From the NCBI RefSeq assembly GCF_032854445.1, contig NC_088306.1, positions 28,307,764 through 28,367,763 on the forward strand: DNA of 60,000 nt, read 5' to 3'. This document shows, in pieces, positions 1 through 11,366 of the stretch. A model generated the notes under the pieces. It worked only from the letters and a program-made list of their open reading frames with translations. It ran no database searches and was not told the origin of the DNA. The stretch comes from Liolophura sinensis (taxonomy: Eukaryota > Mollusca > Polyplacophora > Chitonida > Chitonidae). Position 1 is the stretch's first letter, and each line of letters opens with the position of its first letter. Position numbers and translations under genes: made by a program.

Positions 1-817
1 TACATACAAGGATACGGGAAGCTGGTGACAAAAGAGATAACCAGGTTACATCATACCGTTACTACGTACAAGATTTTAATTTGAGCACACTTTGGAATGA
101 AATGTGACCAAAAAATAAGGTAACACAATATAGAAAATTTTCATAATCACACTCGCAACAACAAAATCAGCAGAATCAAATTTCTTTGATTCTAAGCATT
201 ACAATATTTGTTTGGCCATCTTAATTTGGGCTTTTGTTGTTTGGCTAGTTATTTTGGTGTTTTTTTTTCTGGCAAATTTTAATTTGTTCACCCAAACGGG
301 TATGGAAATTGCCCTGTAGGTGATCCTAATCTCGTATAAATGTAATATGACAACATGGATACAAAAACAGAACATACCTCATATTATTCATTAAAAAATT
401 TGAACCTTAATTTAATCGCTTACTAATACTAATATGCAATCACACAAAATTTTCCACAGAAAGTGGCATTCTTCACTAAAAACACATTTTCAACAAGGTA
501 ATATATATGAAATCATCTCTGAATAAATTCAGTATGTTTGATACTGAACTTTGTTAATTTATACATGAAGGTTCTGAAAGTACGCTTAAAATTTTGAAAA
601 GCTAAGTGGTTATTTCTCTGATCTAAGGTCTTTCATTTAAAGAACACTTTGATATAAATAGACTTCATACGAAACATGAACAGCTTAAACACATTCTTTA
701 TTATTTTTTTTTTTGTCCACAAATTAATTACGGGTAAACAGATTACATTATGTGTTTCTGCAGCAGAAATAGCTCAGTACTAAACCATTATGACAATGTG
801 AATCCCCAACATCTTAC
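1..817. other. COPS6 intron sequence, no exon seen
   Basis: AT-rich sequence downstream (on the minus strand) of the fourth COPS6 exon. I looked for the next part of the protein (the ESVIDI region of the family) in reverse complement and did not find it, so the next exon is probably left of the window. No recognisable repeat apart from short T runs near 705. Confidence 0.6.
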
Positions 818-3800
818 CGTTTCTGCATGTTTTGCTTGAGAGTTCAGTTTTAGAACTATTGGGCTTTCATTGATTTGGCAAATCTGAAAACAAAACATGT
901 AAAAGGTAATGTTCAAGTATCAAATCTGATCTGTTTCTGTGCTTTTGGTGAACACATGTTGGAAAAAGATTTTGAAACTTCAAAAATACCTCTGTAAGAA
1001 TACTAGGATATGTTTGACAGCATTCTCAGGCAACTGTAGGTGCTAAAAGCAATAATAAGGAATAACATGATAACCAACATATATTTAAAAAAGGGGGATA
1101 ACTCTAGTCAAGGAAGCAAACTAACAGTAAATCTTCAACTCGTTCAACTACTAAACCACTTTTTCACTGAAATTTTCGCATATAATTAGCATGAAAATGA
1201 TGCTAAAAATACTTTGTTTGTGTCATTAAAATTATTTCTCCACACCTCATAGTTGTCTCAGCTTGTTTCAAAATATTAATCGCACAGGTGGTTGAAACCG
1301 TTGAAGAATTAGGGCAAGTCTTTACATTACCTGTTTGTGAACTTTGATGTCAGATTCTGACGGAGCATCACCTGTTGTGTACCAGCCCAGGAAATCCATT
1401 TCACTAAACACCTGTTTAACTGCAATAAAATTTACAAAAACATGCACACAAGAAAATGACCTAAATCTTATTTATTCATTTTATTACTGCCATCTTGTGG
1501 GTCCTAGCAATATAGCAATGTAATAAATGATGAACAATTATGAACAACTTAACCCCACACGAACAATATGTAAAATGATCCACACCATTGCAAGAATAAT
1601 AAAATAAAATTTAACAGCCCTTAAATAATGGCTAGCATACAGACCAATGTACCTTGACCTGTGTTGGCCAGAAGGGACAGTGCCTTCTATCTCTTAAACT
1701 TACACTGCTCTTCTTTGCTCTGATAAAATTCCATATTGATGATAATGTCTTCCTCCACTTTGTCAAACAGCAGCTCAAAGGAATTCATCACCTCAATGTT
1801 TCTGCCTTTTTGTTTTCCTATCAAGGCTCCTATCACTGAAACAAAAGATGAGTTAGGAAACCCAAGCCATTCAGCCTCTGATCAAATGTTTGTGGGTCAC
1901 AGTAAACAAAGCAGTCCAGGACTGCTCTGGCATTTAATAGGTTAAGTAAAAATTATTTTGCCTGGGGATAGCCACAAACAAACATCACAGTGCATTCCTG
2001 ATGCAGTTACCTGCCCTTGTCAAACAAGTTGAGGCTGCAAGTACAGTGGGACGGTTTGAGCAATACTAAAGAATCTCCGGCCCACACGGCCTAAGAAATA
2101 ACCCCTCAATGTTGTACTTATGATAAATCGACCGTCAAAAAGGTAAGGAACATGAGTGTCTAACCACTTACGGCTGTGGAGATGTATTTGATGGGTAATT
2201 TTTGTCTCAGAGAAGAGAGTGCCACGGTAACTGCATCAGATTTTTACAGAGCGCCCTCTGATGTTGGCCATCCTTGGTTGAAAAGAAATTGTCACATCTA
2301 ATGTCAGAGCAACCCCGGACTTCAATTAAATCAAATTAAAAGTTGAAGTCTATTTTCACAAATTTCTCATATATTTACCGGCCTCAACACTAAACCATTA
2401 AACTGAAAACATCCAGTCGGTCCATTCTGCAGATTGCTTTGCGGAACGAAGTGGGCCTTTAAATCCAGTTTAAAACAGCAGGACATGCCAATGACTGGTA
2501 TGGATTGAAGAGAATTGGACCTTTATTTCCACTCATGCAAGTACAAATACATTCTCTAGTCGAAATACTGAAATCCACAGAAATATTTCCGTCTCCCTCA
2601 TCAAAACAACACCGTGCACTCATGGTTAGTCAGTTGTACTAAAATTATGGAACCACATCCAAAAAGATAAGGAAATCAACCTAGCAAGATGAGACAATGC
2701 AACCAGTCTTAAATGAAAATTTATCAATCGTCATGGAAGTAAAATAAAAAGAATAATTTGCCCTATCAGTTAAGCGAGAAAAATCAACTCCAGAAGTTTC
2801 AGTCAAGGTTTGCGGCGGTCATCTGCACAGATGTTGTTTTGCCTTTTTTCTGTCCGTGGCCTCAGATACAATTCAGATTTTAGACACATCCGATGTGTAG
2901 TGACTCCACACCACAATTTTGAAGAGAAGAAAAATCTACACTTGACCAGATTTTCTGCATATAACTAGTATGAAATGGATTTAAACATGTATGAGTGATG
3001 AAAAAGATCCTTTTCTCCTCAATCCATACAAGAAATCAACCTGTGCAGCCATTTCAGAGTTGATCTAAAGGCTCACTTTGTTTCGCAGAGTGCTTTGCGG
3101 CATATACCGACTAGATTTTTCAGTTCAATGATTAAACATTGAGACAGGTGACTATCAGAATTTGCGGGAAATAGACCTCAACTATCCCGAACTACAACAT
3201 GTATTTGTAAGTCTCTGAGGTGATAAACACACAGAAAGATTGTATGTGTCTGTAACAATCATGTTTATGTTCATTTAGGCGGGGCTTCCGTGGCTCAGTC
3301 TCTCACCAATGCGGTCACTGTGAGTTCAAGTCCAGCTCATGCTGGCTTCCTCTCTGGCCGTATGTGGGAAGGTCTGCCAGCAACCTGCGGATGGTCGTGG
3401 GTTTCCCCCGGGCTGTGCCCGGTTTCCACCCACCATAATGCTGGCCGCCGTCGTATAAGTGAAATATTCTTGAGTACGGCGTAAAACACCAATCAAATAA
3501 ATAAATAAATTCATTTAGGCTTAAATGAGTGAGCAGTTGTAAAGACTGGCATTATACTTTTGTTAGTCAATGAGCCCCTTCGGCAGATGAAGACTAGGGT
3601 CATGTTTATGTGTAACTTTCTAGGTCCGCCGAATATGGAGGAGACCCTTTTCAGATGTAATCCACGTGACAAAAGCATGTGACACACCCACATGTGTACT
3701 CAACCCTTACCATGTTCATCTGTCTTAAAGACGTTTAAAAACCACATTCTAGCACATCAACTCAAGTTGTGTTGTGATATAAGCAACCTGCTACGGACCC

Positions 3801-4904
3801 GACATGCTGTCTAATGGATGTTGGAATCCAGAGCATTTCTCAACAAGCAAAGTCAATCCTTTCAAAAATGTATGAACCATGAATAATCCAGGGCAGACAG
3901 TTCACAGAAACTAGAATGATAAAACATCTTATTTATGATGTTTTCTTTGTATGCAAACTGAAAATTCCATTTTAACAAACGAAAAATCAGTAAAATCATG
4001 TGAGGGTTTGAAAAAATGATGTTAGAATGCACATAGAAATCAACACATAAATATGACTCTAGTGTTTACCACTCCCGCCCCTTCGTAGCCGTGAAAGACT
4101 CCCACTCCTTTTCTTATACTGGTCTAGCATCATTGGAGTCTCGACGCTTTCAGTGTTAATTTCATACTCAACGAAGGTCCATGCCGATTTGTTATCGAAT
4201 AAGTCTCGCACAAATAAAAGAAACCAACCTAAAGACCTGCTTTCCGCACCCACTGCACCGCCATCATATGTCCCTACTAGATTTAGAATAGACGTATTAT
4301 AGCCATGAAGGCTTCCACAGTGTACACTCCTCTGCTCCACTATGAAGCAGGACATGCACATAGCTGCTCAACATGGCGCCTTCATGGCTATAACATGTGA
4401 AAAGCAGGTCTCTAGGCTGGTGTCTTTTATTCGTGCGACACTTGTTCGATAACAAAAGAAATCGACCTGGACCTTCGTTGATTATGAACTTAACACTGTA
4501 AGCGTTGAGACTCCAACAACGCCAGGCCAGTATCAGAAAAGGAGTATGGAGTCTTTCGGGCTAGCCCCTCCTAAGATGTTCATTGTGAAAAGCTTGTTCT
4601 TCAATGAACTGACGTCGTTCTACCACGTGAGCAACATCAGCTTAAAAATTCCGGATAACAGCCGCCACTTAAAAGACCTAAATGTATCTTTCCGTTACCA
4701 GTATACAACAGTTCAACCTGATTTTGAACCAATGTTGTTGTTGTTACCTTGCATGGGTTTCCCTTCTTGCGCTCGAACCCTCGTGGAATGCTCTGATATG
4801 TTCATGATAACCAGGGGGTGGAGGGACACCGCCACACTTCCCGAAGTTCCTGTAGAGGCCATCACCGCCGAAGAGGTGCCATCAACCTCCATATTCGAGG
4901 TCAT
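818..4904 (-). CDS. COPS6: COP9 signalosome complex subunit 6, N-terminal half (exons 1-4)
   Basis: Non-catalytic MPN-domain subunit of the COP9 signalosome, the nuclear/cytoplasmic complex that removes NEDD8 from cullins; in the family it pairs with the catalytic subunit CSN5. Four exons read on the minus strand: 4748-4904, 1704-1835, 1331-1419 and 818-883, each with AG acceptor and GT donor and matching phases, giving 148 residues. Recognisable pieces are [17 protein letters not shown] (exon 1), [23 protein letters not shown] (split here: [13 protein letters not shown] then [10 protein letters not shown], exon 2), [11 protein letters not shown] (exon 3) and ESPIVLKLN (exon 4). The loop that holds the metal-binding His-x-His in active MPN+ proteins reads GWYTTGDAP here, as expected for an MPN- subunit. 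The start is the first ATG of the open frame at 4902-4904; a second Met four codons on is possible. The family is about 320 residues, so the C-terminal half is off the left edge. Intron 1 (1836-4747) holds a SINE and a long inverted repeat. Confidence 0.94.
1836..3269. other. COPS6 intron 1, distal part
   Basis: About 1.4 kb of non-coding intron. No coherent ORF or repeat family recognised between the exon 2 acceptor and the SINE that starts at 3281. Confidence 0.5.
3281..3509 (+). mobile_element. SINE family A, flanked by target-site duplication
   Basis: tRNA-derived SINE (called family A here). The head carries GTGGCTCAGT and a B-box-like GTGAGTTCAAGTCC. The body contains the conserved GCGGATGGTCGTGGGTTTCC stretch and CGTCGTATAAGTGAAATATT. 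The 3' end is GTAAAACACCAATCAAATAA followed by AAATA repeats. An 11-bp direct repeat, TTCATTTAGGC, flanks it at 3270-3280 and 3510-3520, the mark of retrotransposition. Compared with fuller copies (40524-40770) the tRNA-like head has an internal deletion. Any ORF within it is spurious. Confidence 0.85.
4076..4565. repeat. Long imperfect inverted repeat in COPS6 intron 1
   Basis: The left arm (about 4076-4312) is complementary to the right arm (about 4378-4565) around a loop of about 65 bases. Matching landmarks are AAAGACTCC / GGAGTCTTT, CAACGAAGGTCCA / TGGACCTTCGTTG and TATAGCCATGAAGGC / GCCTTCATGGCTATA. The left arm has about 60 extra bases near 4238-4295. It begins about 180 bp inside COPS6 intron 1 from exon 1. 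It could be a MITE or fold-back element, or an inverted duplication. No clear target-site duplication was seen. Confidence 0.75.
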
Positions 4905-5679
4905 TTTGTTTTCTTGATAAACTAAATCTTCCTAACAATTTTGACAATGTTGACCCTAACCGCTCTCTCGTGTGGGAGGCGTAAAGAGTACTATGTGATG
5001 CAGCTTTTTGGTCGATGAGGCTCACAAGGGGTGGGATTTGTAAAATTTTCCCGGAACTAATATCAATAATGTGTCGCCTGTCAGCGACCAAATCAATAAC
5101 GTTATCGATGAAACGCTTTCTTGCGTGGCCCTGTAATAGCTGACTCTGGTGAGAAGTACGAAAATAATTTTTTTGTCTTCTAGAGATGAGAATACAAAAT
5201 ATTGAAAATTTTTAGGCCTACATGAAGGCCTTCCCACCGGTATCTGTGACTAATATAACAGATTATAATACTCTGTTATATTGGTCCCATCTGGTATTTA
5301 ATTAGGCGTGTAACCAGTAAACTAGAATTTAAATATTGGTACATACATGTATGCATTAGATTACATTAGATATGTACATTTTTACAAATAGCCATTACCC
5401 ACATAGGCCCGTCATTACGATAGGCTACCTATATTTTTAGACATCTCTCCCATCTAAAAGTCAGGTATCGCATGTAATATTCACAGACATGGATGGAGTG
5501 TTGGTATCCGCACCATCCGGCCTCCAGATAGCCAAGTGTACATCTACGTTTTGGGCTGTAATTAGATTTAATCGCTTTTGTTAAAGGGAACTCAGTTTAG
5601 CTGAGTTATATCTGTAGTGCTCGGTAGGTTAGAATCCAGTAGATCCAATGATAAATTTTACGTAATAGGCGCACATGTA
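4905..5679. other. COPS6 5' flank
   Basis: Upstream of the COPS6 start on the minus strand. It must hold the 5' UTR and promoter, but I see no convincing TATA box or other element. ORFs here lack splice or homology support. Confidence 0.4.
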
Positions 5680-7189
5680 AACTGACGGCCAAAAGAAACT
5701 TAAAAACGTGAGTTAAATTTAACCAGCCTTTTCATCAAATTAATACCAAATTATTGTAGGAAAGCATTGTACCAAGCATATTCCCATATGCGACAAGCGT
5801 CGTATACGCCCACACGAATTTCTTTTGAGACAACGCAGAAAGTTGAAAAATCACGTGACCCATGGATGGCCACACTGCACATGTAATAAGTGTATAAAAA
5901 CGTTACACACAGTGTGCTGGACTTGCACACTGACTAAAAAAACCACCAAAGTTATGCCTCGATTGACTCCAGAACAACCTAGAGTGCCCTGGGTATGGTA
6001 TCCATGGGAGCAACCCATGCCCGCACTGAAAGGACCTTCGGCTGTTCTCGTGTCACTGTGACAAACTTGATGCAACGTTACAGACAGACATGGCCAAGAA
6101 CAGGCAGGCCTAGGGTAACTACGCCCAGAGAAGTCCGGTACCTGGGCACCTTACACCTGAGGAACAGCTTCCTGACAGTGACGTCATCGTCAATCAATGC
6201 CTTTTGTCACCGGTTGAGTCGGCGGACCGTGTTCAGGAGACTCATAGCTCACGGAATTAGGGCCTATTGACCATTCAGAGGGCTGTTGTTGATAGCCGAA
6301 CATCGTCCCAAGAGGTTGCGATGGGCTCGAATTGTGCGCCGTTAATTGGCAGCGACGTGACTGGCATCGTGTTGTTTTCACGGATGAAAGCCGCTTCTGC
6401 CTGTTCCGAGCCGATGGCAGACAGTGAGTTTACCGTCGAAGAGGCGAACGAACGGCTGCATCATGCGTCCAGGAGGTGGTACCGTTTGTTGGCGGCAGCG
6501 TGATGGTATTGGGTGGGATTTGTGGAGAGGAACGGACACCACTGGTAATTTACGGGAACCTAACAATTCTGTGTTACGTGGATGAAATTCTACGTCCTGT
6601 TGCCCTGCCATTCAACAGCAGCCACGTGGTGTCCTGTACCAGCATGACAACGCCAGACCTCATACAGCTCGAGTTGTGCAGAGCTTCCTGGACGTCAACG
6701 ACGTCAGCGTCTTGCCGTGGCCTGCACGAACCCCAGATATGTCCCCCATGGAAAACCTATGTAATATCATGGGTCATCGAGCAGCCAACCGACAAGAACT
6801 GACGTTCGCTTTCCAAGATGAATGGCAACGAATCCCACGTCATCTCATCAGACGACAGACTTTATGCGTCGGAGAGTTTTTGCATGCATTAAAGCACGGG
6901 TTGGCCACACGCGATATTGATTGGTTTTGGCATTGATTGATTTTAAAAATAATCAACTTTTTGTATACTCTGCCCATTGTTAACCAAGATGGAATGGCTA
7001 TTTTCTACCCCTGCTCTGTTTGTCCACTTGCAAAATGATTTGAGGGCTACTTTGTCTCTTCTTACTCAAGACTTTCAATATCTAAAGTCATTGGTCTTTT
7101 CAATATATTAATCTTCAGTCATCCTGTTTTTTGTTTTGGCAAAATGAATTGATTTGGACTCTTTGTAAAGTTTCTTTCGGCGGTCAGTT
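5680..7189 (+). mobile_element. Decayed Tc1-like DNA transposon (copy 1, both ends present)
   Basis: A TA dinucleotide (5678-5679) precedes AACTGACGGCCAAAAGAAAC; at the right end the near-complement GTTTCTTTCGGCGGTCAGTT ends at 7189 and is followed by TA. These are the terminal inverted repeats, giving an element of about 1.5 kb, normal for Tc1. The transposase inside (5954-6936) is broken. The left breakpoint of the tandem duplication (5757) falls inside this element. Confidence 0.8.
5954..6936 (+). pseudogene. Tc1-like transposase pseudogene (copy 1)
   Basis: Fragments in different frames read in order as a Tc1/mariner DDE transposase. The N-terminal part has TFGCSRVTVTNLMQRYRQT (helix-turn-helix); the middle has FTDESRF around 6377 in another frame; VPFVGGSVMVLGGICGEER follows; the C-terminal part has WPARTPDMSPMEN and IMGHR. 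Compared with copy 2 (11559-12590) it has extra lesions: a short loss near 6611 (CCATTCAACAG against CATTCCTTCAACAG) and a ~20-bp loss near 6780, so it cannot encode an enzyme. Confidence 0.85.
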
Positions 7190-8285
7190 TACATAAGTAA
7201 AATGGTAAAATATTGAGTAAAAATCTCTTTCTTATTATGCTCAAATTTCCGTGTTCAGAAGCAAAATCTGAATAGCCTTGAAACTCGACGTATTCTTATG
7301 TGAAAGCATTTCATGTATCATTTATTTCATTGACATGGTGCTGTGAGATTTTTCACTTTAATGTGACAACTGTCAGATTTATGGATAGGGGAAACCAGTT
7401 GTGTCCAGAGTAAACCGCCGACATTCGTTAGTACAAGTCCGAGATTGCACTGACATTAGGTTGGGCAAAATTTTGTTCAGCCACGAATGGTCCAAACCAA
7501 ACAAGATTTGGCCAAATCTAATGTTCGAGTAATCTTGAACTATAGCCTCTTCACTTAAAGCCATATCAGTCGAAACAGCGAGAATTGGATTCGAACACCT
7601 AAGGTATTGGTCACAGACCTTCAGCAATTACTGAAGAAATTCCCCTCGTTCACTACATGTGGGTCTATGTGTGCCAAACTGTATGTGACATGCAGACCTT
7701 TATGCCACATCGGAGGGAGACTAGCTGCCCTGCACGATTGTAAGACCACCCAATCCACACCACGTGACAGTATCACGACACAGAAACATCCCAGACGCTG
7801 GATGCAGCTACATGTGTATGTTTGTCTGATACTGTACGGTTTCGCCATGAACGTTTAAATTTGTTATGGAGGCGGGATGGGGTGGGGTGGGGCGCTGTGC
7901 ATCCGTTGCCGTGCGTGCCATCGCGGCGCATTGACCCAGTACACTCTTACCAATGCGATCGCCCGATGTGCAAGTACAAGTACGGTAGATCACTTTATGT
8001 GCTAAATGCTTCACACATATATGTACTTCTAATAATGGACAATCATTTTTAATCTACTTTACGCATTATATCGTGCTGAAATAATATTCAAAGACTCACT
8101 ATTATTCTTATTGTTTATATTTACAGGGATTAATTTTGCAGGAGTAAATACAAATGAACCTCATTTTTGTGTTTTGACGCCATGAGAACACGGCTACGTC
8201 GAAACTTAAGCTATGTTCCCCGCAACATTACTTCCTCCTATATGGGCATATTATAGTATCCATGCATTTAAAATTTTTGCAGTGG
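7190..8285. other. Non-coding sequence between Tc1 relic and SINE (copy 1)
   Basis: About 1.1 kb with no recognised gene. The part at about 7897-7980 resembles the tRNA-like head of SINE family A (CGGCGCATTGACCCAGTACA, then CTTACCAATGCGATC). The equivalent stretch in copy 2 is 12826-13900. Confidence 0.45.
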
Positions 8286-8500
8286 TCCTCCCTGACCGAG
8301 GTTGTTAGGCTGCCAGAGCGACAAAATGATCCAGGAGACACTCACCAATGCGGTAAGTTCAAGCTTATGCTGGCTTCCTCTCCATCCGTATACATTGGAA
8401 GTTCTGCCAGCAACCCCCGGATGGCCGTGGGTTTCCCCTTTGCTGCCGTCGTATAAGTGAAATATTCTTGAGTACGCGGTAAAAAAAAAACAATCAAAAA
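8286..8500 (+). mobile_element. SINE family A remnant (copy 1)
   Basis: Diverged family A SINE ending in GAAATATTCTTGAGTACGCG and an A-rich tail. Relative to copy 2 (15602-15850) it lacks about 37 bases of the body around 8438, where CCTTTGCTGCCGTCG joins directly. Confidence 0.7.
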
Positions 8501-8504
8501 ACAA

Positions 8505-9302
8505 TACCATTTTTTTTGTGTGCATTAGACACTGCAGAGTGGGGGAAATCACTGCACCACAAATGTAACTCTCTGCAAAACTCTTGAGCACGCAATTATG
8601 CACCAATCAGTTAAATAAATATATAACAAATGTAACTTTTAACCTTATACTTCCAGTACACATAACATGTTAATGGTAATGGCAGCTAGCGGACCACATG
8701 CGCTCTCAACCAGGATTCCGTATGATTTCGCTGTAGTTCCACACATTACCATAGCTTAACAATTATCCATTCTAATTTATGATAACACTTATTCACCGCA
8801 AGAGGGCCTATATCTTTACTCACACAAAAATATGGTTTCAGAGAAAAAATACAAAGCTTCGAACTCTTCCTCGAGGTACAACCTGTTCTCCACAGTGACA
8901 TCGTCAGTTCACTGCGCTAGGAGGAATGCCTGCTTACTTATGGAAGACATACGGATTTTAAACATACCAAAACATGACAAACCTATTAACCATCTAAATT
9001 TTATGTTTTACATATGAAGGCAAAGGTTAACCAATACGACACTTTGACAGCACGTAGAAATGCACACATGAAAGTTTCAGTGAAGATATTTTTCTGCTTA
9101 ACGTTAATCTTCTTACTATAAATTAAAAACACAGTGTCTCGATTGAACGAAAAATTGGCGTTTTTGACCGAGTGTGCATTTTCGGCGGGTTATTACATCT
9201 GATTTTGAAATTTCCAGAGTTGTGCCGGGATTTTGAAATTCTCACTTTCTTATTGTAACTCTCTGGGGCCCGTTCCCGGCTTACCTTACCAGGTCCTTTA
9301 TG
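8505..9302 (+). repeat. ~800-bp interspersed repeat, copy in duplication unit 1
   Basis: This block recurs at 15860-16660 (through the tandem duplication) and, independently, in reverse complement at 20617-21412. Shared landmarks are GAAATCACTGCACC, GTTCACTGCGCTAGGAGG, CTTTGACAGCACGTAGAAAT, TGAAAGTTTCAGTGAAGATA and TACCAGGTCCTTTATGC. No protein family was recognised; class unknown. Confidence 0.75.
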
Positions 9303-9490
9303 CATAGAGGATATGTGTGGGAGTAACGAATCGCGTGATCTCTCCTTCGGATTTTGGATGGAAAAATTTCGCTTGGAGATCTTATTATATCAGGGAATAT
9401 GGACCAAGGAACGAGAGCAAAAATGGCTTCTCTTCCCCCCAAGTCACGAGCATTTTGTTCAGTCAGCTACTGTTTATTGAAGCCGTTATA
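9303..9490. other. Unknown sequence shared by both duplication copies
   Basis: It carries a short ORF (9317-9535, 72 codons) that is identical in copy 2 (16672-16890). Identity is explained by the duplication and the ORF runs into a SINE, so I do not call a gene. Confidence 0.4.
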
Positions 9491-9625
9491 ACCGGAATAC
9501 CTAAGCTGGTAGAGCGTTTTCTACGGGGGCAGTAATCCAGGGTCAATCCTGGGTCGGATAACATCTAAGACCTTAAAATTTGAAGTTGTAATTTCCTCGC
9601 TGGGCCATTAGCATACATGCGCAAT
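9491..9625 (+). mobile_element. SINE family B (copy 1)
   Basis: Second tRNA-derived SINE family in the window (family B). The head has CTAAGCTGGTAGAGCG (A box) and AGGGTCAATCCTGGGTCG (B-box arm). The body has CTAAGACCTTAAAATTTGAAG and a CCTCGCTGGGCCATTAGCAT segment. The copy is 3' truncated compared with 33362-33640. Confidence 0.7.
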
Positions 9626-10240
9626 TTAACCAGTTCTTGGACTCATTTGAAACACGCATGAATTTTGATGGAGTAAAAAAAAAGTGGTAGAGATTCTGAT
9701 CACTGACAAACCCAACCCCCTAACCCAAAACCTTGTTGACTAGACACCATGACCTCAATCCCATCAGCCGTAATTCAAAAAAAAAAATGGTGGTCAACCT
9801 ATAATCATATTTTGATATGCTGTACCCACATAGCTGAGTTATGTGCACAGGTTAGTCAGTATTCCAAGTGAAAGTTTGAAAACATTATGTCATGAAATAT
9901 ATTCTTCGATGGGATTTGGCTCCCAATATTGCAAAAAATACTACTGCTCTACAGGTACTTTGATCTGAACACGATCACTGCACTGTTAAAGGATAGGCAA
10001 GTTGGCTAGTTCCCTGTCCATGGCGTCAGATGGTGCTGATCACTTCACAATCAAGGTACATAGAACATGCTAGGGGACCAGATTAATAGGCAAGTAGCCC
10101 TGTTGTGCCAAAAAGTGAAAACATCGCTTTGCGTTGGGACGTCACTCTGTTGTCGTATTGAAGTAACTTGAATCCGGTGTATTCAGGCCCAGTTTGTATA
10201 GTTTGTTGTTTATTTCATGTCTGCCTTTGCCGTTACGTTT
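9626..10240. other. Unrecognised non-coding sequence (copy 1)
   Basis: No ORF, repeat family or RNA gene identified. The equivalent in copy 2 (about 16965-17570) lacks a short A-rich stretch present at 9761-9787. Confidence 0.4.
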
Positions 10241-10245
10241 TGTAG

Positions 10246-10441
10246 TCAGGAGTCTCCCACCGATGCCATCGATGTAAATGCAAGTTCAACTCCTGTTGGT
10301 TTACTCCCCGGTCGCACGTGGGAGGGACTGCCAGCTATAGCTACCTGTGGATGGTCGGTTTTCTTAAATCATATTGATGTCGTATAAATGAAACATTCTT
10401 TAATTTTGCGTAAAACTCCATTCAAATTAATAATTAAATAA
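10246..10441 (+). mobile_element. Diverged SINE family A (copy 1)
   Basis: AGGAGTCTCCCACCGATGCC, GCAAGTTCAACTCC and GGAGGGACTGCCAGCTATAG followed by an AATTAATAATTAAATAAA tail match family A with many substitutions. It is an older insertion than the copy at 3281. Confidence 0.65.
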
Positions 10442-11190
10442 ATTATGATATTACACACGAATGACGTTTATTTGCCTCTAACATTGCCGTTTTACATCAA
10501 ATTCAAGTATGTTTCACGTCTATGACGATCCTGGGGTTAATGTACTGGATAAACCACGTGGAGGAAACCGACCCTAAAGGAAACGATCACACCTTGCTTG
10601 GCATCTGTACCGCCCGACGCATAGCTGCATGCAGGCAAACACATGCGTAAAGTACCTAAGCGCCCTATAATTGGTATGTTTAAAATAAAAGAGAAGACAA
10701 TATGTTTATTGATTTTTTTTTTTAATCACAAAGGTTAGTTTTAGAATTTAGTATTAAATGCCACTAACAAAACTTACATATACAAAGGTGAACACATATA
10801 CATCCAGATCTGTCAGGGGCCTACCGTACTTCAATGATAAACTGAACAAGATTCTGAAGAAATGGAGAGGAAAATTATTACAATTTGGTTTAAATTTTAG
10901 ATTTGTTGCAACGGTCTGCATTCATGTTCTTCAAAAAGTTGTAAGGATAAGGCAGGTCTGGTTTGGAGGCTTCGTCAAGCTGCTTCATCTGCAAATCAAG
11001 TAAGTAAATTTGATCAAATTTGTATATGTACATGTAACTCAGCAAATGAATTTTATTACAGTAAGAAATTTCAAACAGAAAGGAATTTTATTTATTATTT
11101 ATTTATCTATTTCATTGTTATTTGTACGCCTCACTAAAACTTTTCAAGATGGCGGTCAGTAAATTTTATGAGTGGAAGAAGCCAGGTTTA
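10442..11190. other. Unrecognised sequence with conserved short ORFs (copy 1)
   Basis: An 81-codon ORF (10758-11003) recurs unchanged at 18088-18333 in copy 2. No family was recognised and no splice structure supports it, so it is left uncalled. Confidence 0.35.
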
Positions 11191-11199
11191 AGTAAACGG

Positions 11200-11366
11200 T
11201 TCCATGCACTGTCAAGCATTTATTGTCACCCCATCCACCATATACAGTCAAACATTTATTGTCACTCAAACCACCATGCGCAGTCGATCATTTACTGTCA
11301 CCCAAACCACTATGCGCAGTCAACCGTTTATTGTCACAAAAACCACCTTGCACAGTCATACGGTTA
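11200..11366 (+). repeat. 36-bp minisatellite, truncated array (copy 1)
   Basis: About four to five units of a 36-bp repeat (core CACTATGCGCAGTCAACCG, then TTTATTGTCACAAAAAC). The array is cut by the duplication junction at 11366/11367; the full array is at 18530-19470. Confidence 0.85.

Larger units (their letters stand above)
5757..11366 (+). repeat. Tandem duplication, copy 1
   Basis: From TAGGAAAGCATTGTACCAAG at 5757 this block is repeated head to tail from 11367. It ends inside a 36-bp minisatellite with CACAGTCATACGGTTA. Content in order: part of the Tc1 relic, unknown sequence, SINE remnants, an ~800-bp repeat, another SINE, unknown sequence, minisatellite. By eye the two copies differ by scattered substitutions and small indels (identity in the high nineties). 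No host gene was recognised. Several ORFs occur in both copies only because the DNA is duplicated. Confidence 0.9.

Noticed and set aside
4546-4917. 123-codon plus-strand ORF
   Set aside because: Lies over the antisense of COPS6 exon 1 and one arm of the inverted repeat; COPS6 exon 1 explains the conservation.
7379-7627. 82-codon minus-strand ORF ending FPYP, considered as the missing reductase exon
   Set aside because: The rest of the ORF has no resemblance to the reductase C-terminus, no suitable acceptor was seen, and it recurs at 13022 only through the tandem duplication.
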